A stretch of DNA of 64,000 bases, from NCBI GenBank assembly GCA_902363125.1, contig CABIZD010000009.1:19517-83516 (forward strand), given 5' to 3'. A program made the position numbers and the translations under genes. Below, piece by piece: positions 53,525 to 61,738 of this stretch (the stretch's first letter is position 1; the number at the start of each line of letters is the position of its first letter). The DNA is from Coriobacteriaceae bacterium. Its GTDB lineage: Bacteria; Actinomycetota; Coriobacteriia; Coriobacteriales; Coriobacteriaceae. Below the pieces are notes generated by a model. It was not told where the DNA came from. It saw nothing but the letters and a program-made list of their open reading frames with translations, and searched no databases.

Positions 53525-54508
53525 ATGGCTCAGAATGCCGTTGATGAAATCGAAAACATGCCCGATAGCCCTGTAGCGCGCGAAGACCTGGGTGCCGGCG
53601 GCACCTCCCGCGGCGCCGGCGCGCGTTCTCCGTTCTTCTGGAAGGTCTTGCTGCTTTCGGTGGCGGTCATCTGGGGCTATTCCTTTACCACCATGAAAGA
53701 TGCGCTCGATACCATTCCGGTGTTCGAGCTGGTCTACGTTCGCTTTCTCCCGGCGTCACTGGTTATGTTTGCTATTTTCCATAAGCGCATCATCGCTCAT
53801 TTCAATGCCCGCAACCTGATCGTCGGGCTGGGCATGGGTGCGCTCATGTGGGGAGCATACGGACTGCAAACGATTGGCCTGGCGCAGACCACGGCAGGCA
53901 AGAGTGCATTTTTGACGGGCACGTACTGTATCCTTGTGCCGTTTGCCAGCTATGTCCTGAGCGGCGAAAAGCTCACCCGCTATAACCTGGGTGCGGCACT
54001 GCTGTGCCTGGCGGGCATTGGCCTGGTGGCACTCGATAGCGTCGAGTTCAATGCCGGCGATGTTATTACCTTGGGCGGCGCGATCTTCTTCGCCATCCAG
54101 ATGGCGGTGACTGCCAAGTACGGTCGCAAGATGGACATCAACGTCATCACGTTTTGGATGTTTGTGGGCAATGGCGTGCTGAGCCTGATCTCGTCGCTGC
54201 TATTCGAGACCCAGGCGCCTCTGTCCGTGTGGACGCCGAGTTTTATCTGTGTGATGGCGTTTCTCTCGGTGGGCTGCACATGCGTGGCTCTGCTCATCCA
54301 AAACGTCGGCCTGGCGCATGTCCCGGCTTCGACGGGCTCGCTGCTCCTTTCGATGGAGTCGCCTTCGGGCGTGTTGTTTTCGGTGCTGCTGATGGGGGAG
54401 GCGCTCACCTCGCGCCTGCTCGCCGGCTTTGTGCTTATCTTCCTGTCGATTATCTTGAGCGAGACTCACTTCGATTTTTTGCGTCGAAAGCCGCGCCCGC
54501 AATTGTAA
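53525..54508 (+). CDS. EamA/DMT-superfamily permease
   Basis: Ten membrane helices in two EamA repeats. The first begins KVLLLSVAVIWGYSFTTMKDAL, the second at GDVITLGGAIFFAIQMAVTAK. The RFLPASLVM and TAGKSAFLTGTYCILVPFASYVL segments are typical. A cytosolic N-terminal tail of about 35 residues precedes the first helix. The substrate (metabolite export or uptake) cannot be told. AGGATG precedes the ATG. Confidence 0.88.
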   Translation: MAQNAVDEIENMPDSPVAREDLGAGGTSRGAGARSPFFWKVLLLSVAVIWGYSFTTMKDALDTIPVFELVYVRFLPASLVMFAIFHKRIIAHFNARNLIVGLGMGALMWGAYGLQTIGLAQTTAGKSAFLTGTYCILVPFASYVLSGEKLTRYNLGAALLCLAGIGLVALDSVEFNAGDVITLGGAIFFAIQMAVTAKYGRKMDINVITFWMFVGNGVLSLISSLLFETQAPLSVWTPSFICVMAFLSVGCTCVALLIQNVGLAHVPASTGSLLLSMESPSGVLFSVLLMGEALTSRLLAGFVLIFLSIILSETHFDFLRRKPRPQL

Positions 54509-54520
54509 ACAACTTGTTGC

Positions 54521-54547
54521 GCCGCCCTCCTGGGGCGGCATTTTTTA
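54521..54547 (+). terminator. Terminator of the DMT permease gene
   Basis: GCCGCCC pairs with GGGCGGC around TCCTGG, then A and six T residues. Confidence 0.85.
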
Positions 54548-54624
54548 TGCCTCGCCCTTAAAGTTGTACCTTGCGCTTTACGCTATCAAAGTGCTTACTG
54601 CAAAAACGTTACTGGAGGGCATTT

Positions 54625-55923
54625 ATGGCACCAGCTCAGTCCGATCTTCAACCGCAATCAGCGCCCAAGGCCACCGCGGCGGCGCAGGCCGCTATCGGTG
54701 ACGGTCTTGTTGCAGAAGCTCAGGCGTTTGCCAACGAGCTTGCCGCATGGCGCCATGATCTCCATCAAACGCCTGAGCTCGGTAACAACCTTCCGCAGAC
54801 GTCCGCCTTTATCCAGGCGCGTCTGGACGAGATGGATATTCCCTATGCCGTGCTTGTTGACGGCACCTGTGTCGTTGGCCTAATCGGTGCCGGCGCGGCA
54901 GCTGCTGCTCGGGGTAACGGTACGTGCACGGACAAACAGGCCGGTACGGTCATCATGCTCCGTGGCGACATGGATGCCCTGCCTGTTGCTGAAGAGTCAG
55001 GCGAGCCTTTCGCCTCTACGAACGGCTGCATGCACGCATGCGGACACGATATGCACGCGACGGCGCTGCTTGGTGCGGCGCGCCTGCTCAAGGCCCGCGA
55101 GTCCGAGCTTGTCGACGCCAACGCCACGATTAAGTTGCTGTTCCAACCGGGCGAGGAAACTTTTGAGGGTGCCCGCGCCGCCATCGCCGACGGTCTGCTG
55201 CAGAACCCGCGTCCCCAGGCCGCCTTCGCCATGCACGTTAACAGCCAATCGCCGCTTGGCCTGGTGCTCTACGGCAGCCCGGCGCTCTCGGGCGTGTACG
55301 GTTTTCGCATCACGCTTCAGGGCAAGGGCGGCCATGGCTCGAGCCCCGAGATCTGCATCGACCCCATCACGGCCGGCGTGCATGTGCACCTGGCGCTTCA
55401 GGAGCTTATCTCCCGTGAGGTGCCGGCGGCCAAGGAGGTCGCGCTTACCGTGGGTAAGTTCGCTGGCGGCTTGGCGGCCAACGTCATCCCCGACACCTGC
55501 GTGCTCGAGGGAACGTTGCGCGGCTTCGACGTCGAGCTCATGGAGCACCTCAAGACCCGCATCGCCGAGGTCGTCAACGGTGTGGCCGCAACGTATCGCA
55601 CGCCGGCGACTATCGAGACGCTTTCGGATGTTCCGCCGCTGGTACTCGACGACGGCATGACGCAGGCGTCGCTTGGCTACGTGGGCGCGGTGCTGCCCAA
55701 GTCCGCCTTCCTGCCGCTGTTCCACGCCATGGCGAGCGAGGACTTCGCGTTGATCTCGAGCGAGATCCCGAGTGCGTACTTTACCGTGGGCGCTGCCGTG
55801 ACTGATACGGACGAGCATTTTGCTCAGCATCATCCCAAGGCACGTTTTAGCGATGCCGAGCTTCCCCTTGGCGCCGCGGCCTATACCGCCGTCGCTTTGG
55901 GCTATATCGCCGACCACCGGTAG
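54625..55923 (+). CDS. M20-family amidohydrolase (peptidase/amino-acylase)
   Basis: A metal-dependent amidohydrolase of the HipO/AbgB/carboxypeptidase group. It has WRHDLHQTPELG at the N-terminus, LRGDMDALPVAEESGEPFAS, the metal site MHACGHDMHATALLGAA, FQPGEETFEGARAAI with the catalytic Glu, and the dimerisation domain GFRITLQGKGGHGSSPEICIDPI. The last ligand His is in FHAMASEDFALIS. ATG 54625 with GGAGGG upstream is chosen over 54571. Confidence 0.88.
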   Translation: MAPAQSDLQPQSAPKATAAAQAAIGDGLVAEAQAFANELAAWRHDLHQTPELGNNLPQTSAFIQARLDEMDIPYAVLVDGTCVVGLIGAGAAAAARGNGTCTDKQAGTVIMLRGDMDALPVAEESGEPFASTNGCMHACGHDMHATALLGAARLLKARESELVDANATIKLLFQPGEETFEGARAAIADGLLQNPRPQAAFAMHVNSQSPLGLVLYGSPALSGVYGFRITLQGKGGHGSSPEICIDPITAGVHVHLALQELISREVPAAKEVALTVGKFAGGLAANVIPDTCVLEGTLRGFDVELMEHLKTRIAEVVNGVAATYRTPATIETLSDVPPLVLDDGMTQASLGYVGAVLPKSAFLPLFHAMASEDFALISSEIPSAYFTVGAAVTDTDEHFAQHHPKARFSDAELPLGAAAYTAVALGYIADHR

Positions 55924-55932
55924 CACCCAACC

Positions 55933-56169
55933 TTGCCTTTCAAGCCTGCGGGCATGGCCGACCTGGGTAAGGTCACGGGCACCATCACCTCGCTTGAGAT
56001 GGTCGGCGGCACCGTAGGCGCCATTGTCTCGGGTGTGTTGTTCGATGTCACGGGCTCCTTTGCGAGCACCTGGATCGTGTGCCTGATGTGCTCCGTGGTT
56101 ATGCTTGTGTTCCTGTTGGCGTCCGAGCCCATCGCTGCCAAGCTGCGCGCGAGCGTGGCGGGGGAGTAG
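55933..56169 (+). pseudogene. Remnant of a major-facilitator permease (C-terminal end)
   Basis: About 78 codons encode GMADLGKVTGTITSLEMVGGTVGAIVSGVLFDVTGSFASTWIVCLMCSVVMLVFLLASEPIAAKLR, which reads as the last two or three helices of an MFS transporter. The rest of such a protein is absent: the frame begins 9 bp after the amidohydrolase stop. There is no ribosome binding site at the TTG at 55933. A deletion that fused the region to the amidohydrolase gene is likely. Confidence 0.6.
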
Positions 56170-56278
56170 ACGTCCGTCGCTCTTTTCTGTTCGCCCCGTT
56201 CTGTCCGTGGTTGCCCTGGAAGCCGAATGGATGCTCGTACCATCATTCGGTTTTCAAGGCGGCCACGGGCCTACGAAT

Positions 56279-56341
56279 GATCCGTTTTCCTCCGTCCCTA
56301 ACAGATCATGTGACCCGAAGGGGTCGGAGGAAAGCGGATCG
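56279..56341 (+). repeat. Inverted repeat with TGATCC/TCCGTCCC motif
   Basis: GATCCGTTTTCCTCCG (56279-56294) pairs with CGGAGGAAAGCGGATC (56326-56341), with one G-T pair. It shares AATGATCC and CTCCGTCCC with the hairpin at 48019-48052, so both may derive from one repeat family. Confidence 0.55.
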
Positions 56342-56347
56342 GCTGTC

Positions 56348-56418
56348 GCGGCGGCGCGTCTGGCCGAACGAGCCCCCATACCCTCGTTCGGTCAGACGCG
56401 CCGCCGCGTTTTGTTTTT
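56348..56418 (+). terminator. Very strong terminator before hisS
   Basis: A 25-bp stem (56348-56372 with 56383-56407, one G-T pair) is followed by GTTTTGTTTTT. It isolates hisS from upstream transcription. Confidence 0.85.
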
Positions 56419-56472
56419 GTGCCGTATAATGACCACTACCTATGACGCGATACAAAAGAAAGGTGTTTGCCC

Positions 56473-57786
56473 ATGCAGGCACAGAAGGCGGAGGGAACCC
56501 GCGACCTTATCGGCGCCGAGATGCGCGCTTGGCAAAAGATGCAGCAGATTGCGGCCGGCGTATTCGAGCCGTTTGGCTTTAAGCCCATCGAGACGCCCGC
56601 GATCGAGCAAGTGGACGTGTTTGTCCACGGTATCGGCCAGTCGACCGACGTCGTTCGCAAGGAGATGTTCCGCGTGTTTAGCGGCGCCAACCTTGAGCGC
56701 GTCTTTACCGAGGGTACCGATACCAAGCTCAAGCCCAAGCAGCGCCTGGCGCTTCGCCCCGAGGGCACGGCCGGTGTGGTGCGCGCCGTTGTGGAGAACA
56801 ACCTGGTGCCCCAGGGCTCCACGCCGTTTAAGGCTTACTACGCCGAGGCTATGTTCCGCGGCGAGCGTCCCCAGAAGGGTCGCCTGCGTCAGTTCCACCA
56901 GGTAGGCATCGAGTGGCTCGGCGCTCCCGATCCGGCGGCAGACGCCGAGTGCATCATTATGCTCATGGAGTTTTACAAGCGCCTGGGCTTCGATCTTTCC
57001 AAGCTTCGTCTACTCATTAACTCGATGGGCGATGCCCAATGCCGTCCGGCCTATCGCGAGCAGGTCAAGCAGTTTATCCTCGATCACGCAGACGAGATGT
57101 GCGATGAGTGCCGCGAGCGCGCCGAGCTCAACCCGCTGCGTGCCTTTGACTGCAAGAACGACCACTGCCGCGAGATCATGGCCGACGCCCCGCTGATGGG
57201 CGACAACCTGTGCGATGAGTGCCGCGAGCACTACGAGCAAGTCAAGCGCTATCTGGATGCCGCCGGTATCGAGTATGTCGAGGATCCCACCTTGGTGCGC
57301 GGCCTGGACTACTACACCCGTACCGTCTTTGAGGTCGAGGCTCCCGGTGCCGGTGTCGGCTCCATCGGCGGCGGCGGCCGCTACGATGGCCTCGTCGAGC
57401 TCGAGGGCGGCAAGCCCACGGCAGGCGTCGGCTTCGCCGTCGGTTTTGAGCGCGCCCTGCTGGCCCTGCAGGCCTTTGGCAGCGACCTGGGTGCCGAGGA
57501 GGTCCCGTGCGTCTACGTCGCCAATGCCGGCAAGGAGCTGCGTCAGAACGTCTTTACCATTACGCAGCAGCTTCGCGCCGCAGGGATTGTGACCGAGGCC
57601 GACTATCAGGGCCGTTCGCTCAAGGCCCAGTTTAAGCAGGCCGATAAGGTAGGCGCCAAGCTCATCCTGGTCCTGGGCGGCGACGAGCTTGCCGCCGGCA
57701 AGGTCAAGGTGCGCGACATGCAGAGCCATGACGAGGTTCTCGTCGATCTGGCCAACGTCGTCGAGGCGGTTCGCGAGCGTCTGTAG
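56473..57786 (+). CDS. hisS: Histidyl-tRNA synthetase
   Basis: Class II synthetase, 437 residues. Motif 1 region is FGFKPIETPAIEQVDVF, motif 2 is ALRPEGTAGVVRAVVE and FRGERPQKGRLRQFHQVGIE, and the histidine-specific LVRGLDYYTRTVFEV and GGGGRYDGLVE are present. A C-terminal anticodon domain (VYVANAGKELRQNVFTITQQLRAAG) completes it. A cysteine-rich insert (CDECRERAELNPLRAFDCKNDHC...CDECREHY) lies mid-protein, as in many bacterial HisS. A TATAAT at 56425-56430 is a likely -10 box. Confidence 0.96.
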   Translation: MQAQKAEGTRDLIGAEMRAWQKMQQIAAGVFEPFGFKPIETPAIEQVDVFVHGIGQSTDVVRKEMFRVFSGANLERVFTEGTDTKLKPKQRLALRPEGTAGVVRAVVENNLVPQGSTPFKAYYAEAMFRGERPQKGRLRQFHQVGIEWLGAPDPAADAECIIMLMEFYKRLGFDLSKLRLLINSMGDAQCRPAYREQVKQFILDHADEMCDECRERAELNPLRAFDCKNDHCREIMADAPLMGDNLCDECREHYEQVKRYLDAAGIEYVEDPTLVRGLDYYTRTVFEVEAPGAGVGSIGGGGRYDGLVELEGGKPTAGVGFAVGFERALLALQAFGSDLGAEEVPCVYVANAGKELRQNVFTITQQLRAAGIVTEADYQGRSLKAQFKQADKVGAKLILVLGGDELAAGKVKVRDMQSHDEVLVDLANVVEAVRERL

Positions 57787-57937
57787 CGTATGATTTTTGA
57801 GCTGCGGACCCGCTAACATGTCCCGCTCGCGACGAGCTATTGTTACGGGGGTGTTTCGCATTTATGCGGAATGCCCTCGCTTGCATATGCCGCCCACCGA
57901 GAAATACGACCATTTGGGTCAAAAACCCTTGCAATGC

Positions 57938-58000
57938 AGAAAATACTTTTGTGTGGTAAAGCGCAATCAGTGTCGAAAGTATTTCTCAAACGCCTATAAT
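57938..58000 (+). promoter_or_regulatory. Promoter region of ppc with inverted repeat
   Basis: A perfect -10 TATAAT at 57995-58000 has only a poor -35 (GTCGAA). An inverted repeat, AGAAAATACTTT (57938-57949) with AAAGTATTTCT (57976-57986), covers the -35 position. This suggests a regulator binds here. Otherwise the 57787-58032 gap shows no gene. Confidence 0.45.
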
Positions 58001-58032
58001 GAATACCGCATGTTACGTGCATAGAAGGAGGA

Positions 58033-60858
58033 ATGGGAGGAAACGTGGCTGAGAACCTAAGCAACCAGTCTGTACCCGAAGCCGCGGCGCGCGTCGCTGC
58101 CGTGGTCAACCGCCTCGTTAACCGAATCGGCTCGAATGCCGAGTCCAGGGAGCGTCTCGCCGAGATCGAGATCCCCGAGGAGCTGCGCGACAATCTGGCG
58201 CTGTTCTTGCGCCTGGAGCGCCGTGTGCTTAGCGAGTATGATCCCGAGATCGCGGACCTGTTCGACAAGATTTTGACAGCCGAGATTGTGGTCAATGCCG
58301 GCAACCCCGGTACCTGCGCTGCCGACGAAGCCGTCGACGAGCAGGGCGTGCCCACCGCCGACGAGCCCACTGCCGTGGCATTTCGTGAGGTCGTCGATTT
58401 GATCGACAGCCTGCCGCTCGATAAGCAGCAGGTCATCGTTCGCGCCTTTACGAGCTTTTTCCATCTGGCAAACCTGTCGGAGGAGAACTACCGTGTGGCG
58501 CAGCTGCGCGAGCGCGAGGCCGGTGCGTCGACCGATACCGAGGTCGATCCTGCCAACGAGCTTACCGTTGCCTATCACCAGCTGGTGAATGAGCTGGGTG
58601 TCGAGGGTGCCAACGAGCTGCTCGACAAGCTCGAGTTCCACCCTGTCTTTACCGCACATCCCACCGAGGCCCGTCGTAAGGCCGTCGAGGGCAAGATCCG
58701 CCGTATCTCCAACCTGCTGGAGGAGCGTCCGCGTCTGGGCGGCTCCGACCTGGTGGAGAACGAGCGCCATATGCTGCAGGAGATCGACGCCCTGGTGCGT
58801 ACGAGTCCCATCGCGCTCAAGAAGCCCACGCCGGTCGAGGAAGCCGATACCATCATCGACATCTTCGATAACACGCTGTTCGACGTTATCCCCGTTATCT
58901 ATCGTCGTTTTGACGATTGGGTGCTGGGCGACAAGGCCGGTACTGTGCCGCCGCTGTGCCCGGCGTTCTTCCATCCCGGCAGCTGGATCGGTTCCGACCG
59001 CGACGGTAACCCCAACGTCACCGCCAAGGTGAGCCGTGAGGTCGCCGCCAAGTACTTTACGCACATGGTGCTCAAGCTCGAGGACAAGTGCCGCCACATC
59101 GGCCGCAACCTCACGCTCGAGGCTACCTACAGCAAGCCGTCGGCCGAGCTCATTAACCTGTGGAACCATCAGGTCGAGATGAGCCCTCGTTACACGGCCC
59201 GCGCCGAGCTGATCTCCGAGCACGAGCCGCATCGCGCCGTCATGCTCGTCATGGCCGACCGCCTGAACGCCACCGTCCGTCGTATCACCGACACCATGTA
59301 CCACAGCGCCGACGAGTTCCTGGATGACCTGCGCGTCGTCCAGCGTTCGCTGGCCGCCTGCGGTGCCGTCCGTGCTGCCTACGGCCCGGTCCAAACCATC
59401 ATCTGGCAGGTCGAGTCCTTCGGCTTCCATATGGTCGAGATGGAGTTCCGTCAGCACTCCGTGGTGCATGCCCGCGCCCTTAAGGATATCCACGAGAACG
59501 GTATCCATGGCGACCTGCAGCCCATGACGCGCGAGGTCATCGATACCTTCCGCGCTATCGGCTCCATCCAAAAGCGCTACGGCAAGAAGATGGCGCACCG
59601 CTACATCATCTCGTTCACCAAGAGCGCCCAGCATGTGGCCGACGTCTTTGAGCTTGCCCACCTGTCCTTTGCACACGAGGAGGATGTCCCCGAGCTCGAC
59701 GTGATCCCGCTGTTCGAGCAGCTCGAGGACCTCGAGGGCTGCGTCGACGTGCTCGACCAGATGCTTACGCTGCCCGTGGTGCAAAAGCGCCTTGCCCAGA
59801 CCAACCGCCGCATGGAGGTCATGCTGGGCTATTCCGACTCCTCCAAGGACGCCGGTCCTACCACGGCCATGCTCGCGCTGCACTCCGCGCAGGAGCGCAT
59901 CGCCAAGTGGGCCGAGAAGAACGATATCGACCTGGTGCTCATGCACGGTCGCGGCGGTGCCGTGGGCCGTGGTGGCGGCCCGGCCAATAAGGCCGTGCTG
60001 GCGCAGCCCAAGGGTTCGGTCAACTGCTTCTTTAAGCTCACCGAGCAGGGCGAGGTCATCTTTGCCCGTTACGGCAACCGCACGCTGGCTCAGCGCCATG
60101 TTGAGTCCGTTGCTGCCGCAACGCTTTTGCAGTCGGCCCCGAGTGTCGAGAAGACCAACACCGAGACCACGCAGAAGTTCTGGGATATGGCCGAGAAGCT
60201 CAACACCGCAAGCCACGAGCGTTATCTGGACCTGCTGAACACCGAGGACTTTACACCGTGGTTCTCGACCGTGACGCCGCTGACCGAGGTCGGTCTGCTG
60301 CCGATCGGCTCGCGTCCCGCCAAGCGCGGCCTGGGTGCCAAGTCGCTCGACGACCTGCGTACCATTCCGTGGATCTTCAGCTGGAGCCAGGCACGCATTA
60401 ACCTGGCCGCTTGGTACGGCCTGGGCACCGCCTGCGAGCAGTTTGGCGATCTGGACCAGCTTAAGGCTGCCTACCAGGAGTGGCCGTTCTTCCGCACCTT
60501 TATCGACAACATCGAGATGTCGATCGCCAAGACTGACCAGCGCATCGCCAAGATGTATCTGCACCTGGGCGATCGCCAGGATCTATCCGAGAAGGTCTTC
60601 ACCGAGATGCAGCTCACTCGTAAGTGGGTCCTTGCCATCGTCGGTGACGAGTGGCCGCTGCAGCGCCGCCGTGTGCTTGGCTGTGCCGTTCGCGTGCGCA
60701 ACCCCTACGTCGACGCCCTGTCCATCGCCCAGGTCCGCGCCCTTCGCGAGGTGCGTATGAACCAGGACGAGATGACCGAGGAGAAGAAGGCCGAGTACAT
60801 GAGCCTGATTCTTTCGACTGTGACCGGCGTCTCGGCAGGATTGCAGAACACGGGGTAA
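58033..60858 (+). CDS. ppc: Phosphoenolpyruvate carboxylase
   Basis: It converts PEP and bicarbonate to oxaloacetate, feeding the reductive branch of the citrate cycle. At 941 residues it is full length. Signature blocks: FHPVFTAHPTEARRK with the catalytic His, GSWIGSDRDGNPNVTAK, VLMHGRGGAVGRGGGPANKAVLAQP (the mobile loop), GYSDSSKDAGPTTAMLAL and the C-terminal GLQNTG. AGGAGG precedes ATG 58033. It is followed by a giant hairpin. Confidence 0.96.
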   Translation: MGGNVAENLSNQSVPEAAARVAAVVNRLVNRIGSNAESRERLAEIEIPEELRDNLALFLRLERRVLSEYDPEIADLFDKILTAEIVVNAGNPGTCAADEAVDEQGVPTADEPTAVAFREVVDLIDSLPLDKQQVIVRAFTSFFHLANLSEENYRVAQLREREAGASTDTEVDPANELTVAYHQLVNELGVEGANELLDKLEFHPVFTAHPTEARRKAVEGKIRRISNLLEERPRLGGSDLVENERHMLQEIDALVRTSPIALKKPTPVEEADTIIDIFDNTLFDVIPVIYRRFDDWVLGDKAGTVPPLCPAFFHPGSWIGSDRDGNPNVTAKVSREVAAKYFTHMVLKLEDKCRHIGRNLTLEATYSKPSAELINLWNHQVEMSPRYTARAELISEHEPHRAVMLVMADRLNATVRRITDTMYHSADEFLDDLRVVQRSLAACGAVRAAYGPVQTIIWQVESFGFHMVEMEFRQHSVVHARALKDIHENGIHGDLQPMTREVIDTFRAIGSIQKRYGKKMAHRYIISFTKSAQHVADVFELAHLSFAHEEDVPELDVIPLFEQLEDLEGCVDVLDQMLTLPVVQKRLAQTNRRMEVMLGYSDSSKDAGPTTAMLALHSAQERIAKWAEKNDIDLVLMHGRGGAVGRGGGPANKAVLAQPKGSVNCFFKLTEQGEVIFARYGNRTLAQRHVESVAAATLLQSAPSVEKTNTETTQKFWDMAEKLNTASHERYLDLLNTEDFTPWFSTVTPLTEVGLLPIGSRPAKRGLGAKSLDDLRTIPWIFSWSQARINLAAWYGLGTACEQFGDLDQLKAAYQEWPFFRTFIDNIEMSIAKTDQRIAKMYLHLGDRQDLSEKVFTEMQLTRKWVLAIVGDEWPLQRRRVLGCAVRVRNPYVDALSIAQVRALREVRMNQDEMTEEKKAEYMSLILSTVTGVSAGLQNTG

Positions 60859-60881
60859 TCGATAGCCCTGTGGCTCTCACC

Positions 60882-61008
60882 GGGACCCGATGGGTTTCCC
60901 TCTGAATGCGTCCTCGCACTTGAAGCCCCCTTATCCTGCTCCTTCGGAGCTGTGGATAGGGGGGCTTCGTGCTGCGGAATGCATTCAGAGGGAAACCCAT
61001 CGGGCCCC
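60882..61008. repeat. Giant near-perfect hairpin after ppc
   Basis: Arms of about 62 nt. The outer 24 bp (60886-60909 with 60981-61004) are perfect, the next part pairs partly, then 15 bp (60922-60936 with 60954-60968) with one G-T pair, then GCTCC-TTC-GGAGC at the tip. GGG/CCC extends the base. No T-run follows. Confidence 0.8.
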
Positions 61009-61464
61009 TTCGTCCTCGGTCTTCTGGGATTAAAGCTGAAGGGAATAAGGCGCGCTTCGCGCATAGCGTGGAGTGCGGCGAGGGCTTCTTGCGTCCTGCG
61101 GAGTGTGCCTAAAAGTAAACTAATGGCGGGCCCTGCGATGTCCGGTCTTCGGCGGATCAGCCGCTGGGTGAGGGTGGTGCTTGGGGCGACGTGCAAAAAA
61201 CGGAGTTTTCAGCAGCCAAAGATTGGTGCATAAGGCTATGGGTGACGTTCGCGGCTCCTGTTGATGCTTTTGCATGACGATTGGGCTTTGTCGATGTTCA
61301 TATATGGCTGGTTTCTCGCCGCATGCCATCCAGATGGGACGAGCCATGAGGACTATCTACCTTTTGAAAGACTTTTGGCACCAAAATCTTATCCCGCGAT
61401 GCTGAATACTCGCAAAAATGCACGCTCCGGAGGGCACTACCCTGTTACGGCTAGAAATCCATGC
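61009..61464. other. Gap without recognisable genes
   Basis: Only short reading frames without ribosome binding sites are present. I see no RNA gene or repeat in this stretch. Confidence 0.5.
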
Positions 61465-61505
61465 GCCATTTTATGCAATTAATTAACGCATTTATGCAAA
61501 ATGGC
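61465..61505 (+). promoter_or_regulatory. AT-centred inverted repeat upstream of larA
   Basis: GCCATTTT (61465-61472) and AAAATGGC (61498-61505) are exact inverted repeats. The centre holds AATTAATTAA and two ATGCA blocks. It may be an operator for a transcript that runs toward larA. Confidence 0.35.
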
Positions 61506-61582
61506 TTACGTGCGCACGTCTCGGGCTAGATGTTTGCCTCGGCGCTGCGTAAATCATCCTGTCTATAGTGTCTTTGACAGGC

Positions 61583-61616
61583 GGCCGCGGTCCCGTTTGG
61601 GGTCGCGGCCGTTTTG
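61583..61616 (+). terminator. Terminator-like hairpin in the larA upstream region
   Basis: GGCCGCGGTCCC-GTTT-GGGGTCGCGGCC followed by GTTTTG. It would stop a transcript coming from the left, or act as an attenuator for larA about 125 bp downstream. Confidence 0.65.
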
Positions 61617-61738
61617 TTGTGGGTCAAATATGAACGTTGTGTTAATGAGTCGGTGGACGGTGGTGTTTTTCGGTGAGCGGCGTATCCTTCCAACGGTTTA
61701 TCTAGTGTGTCAGTTGAAAAGGAAGAGGGCGCTCGTCA

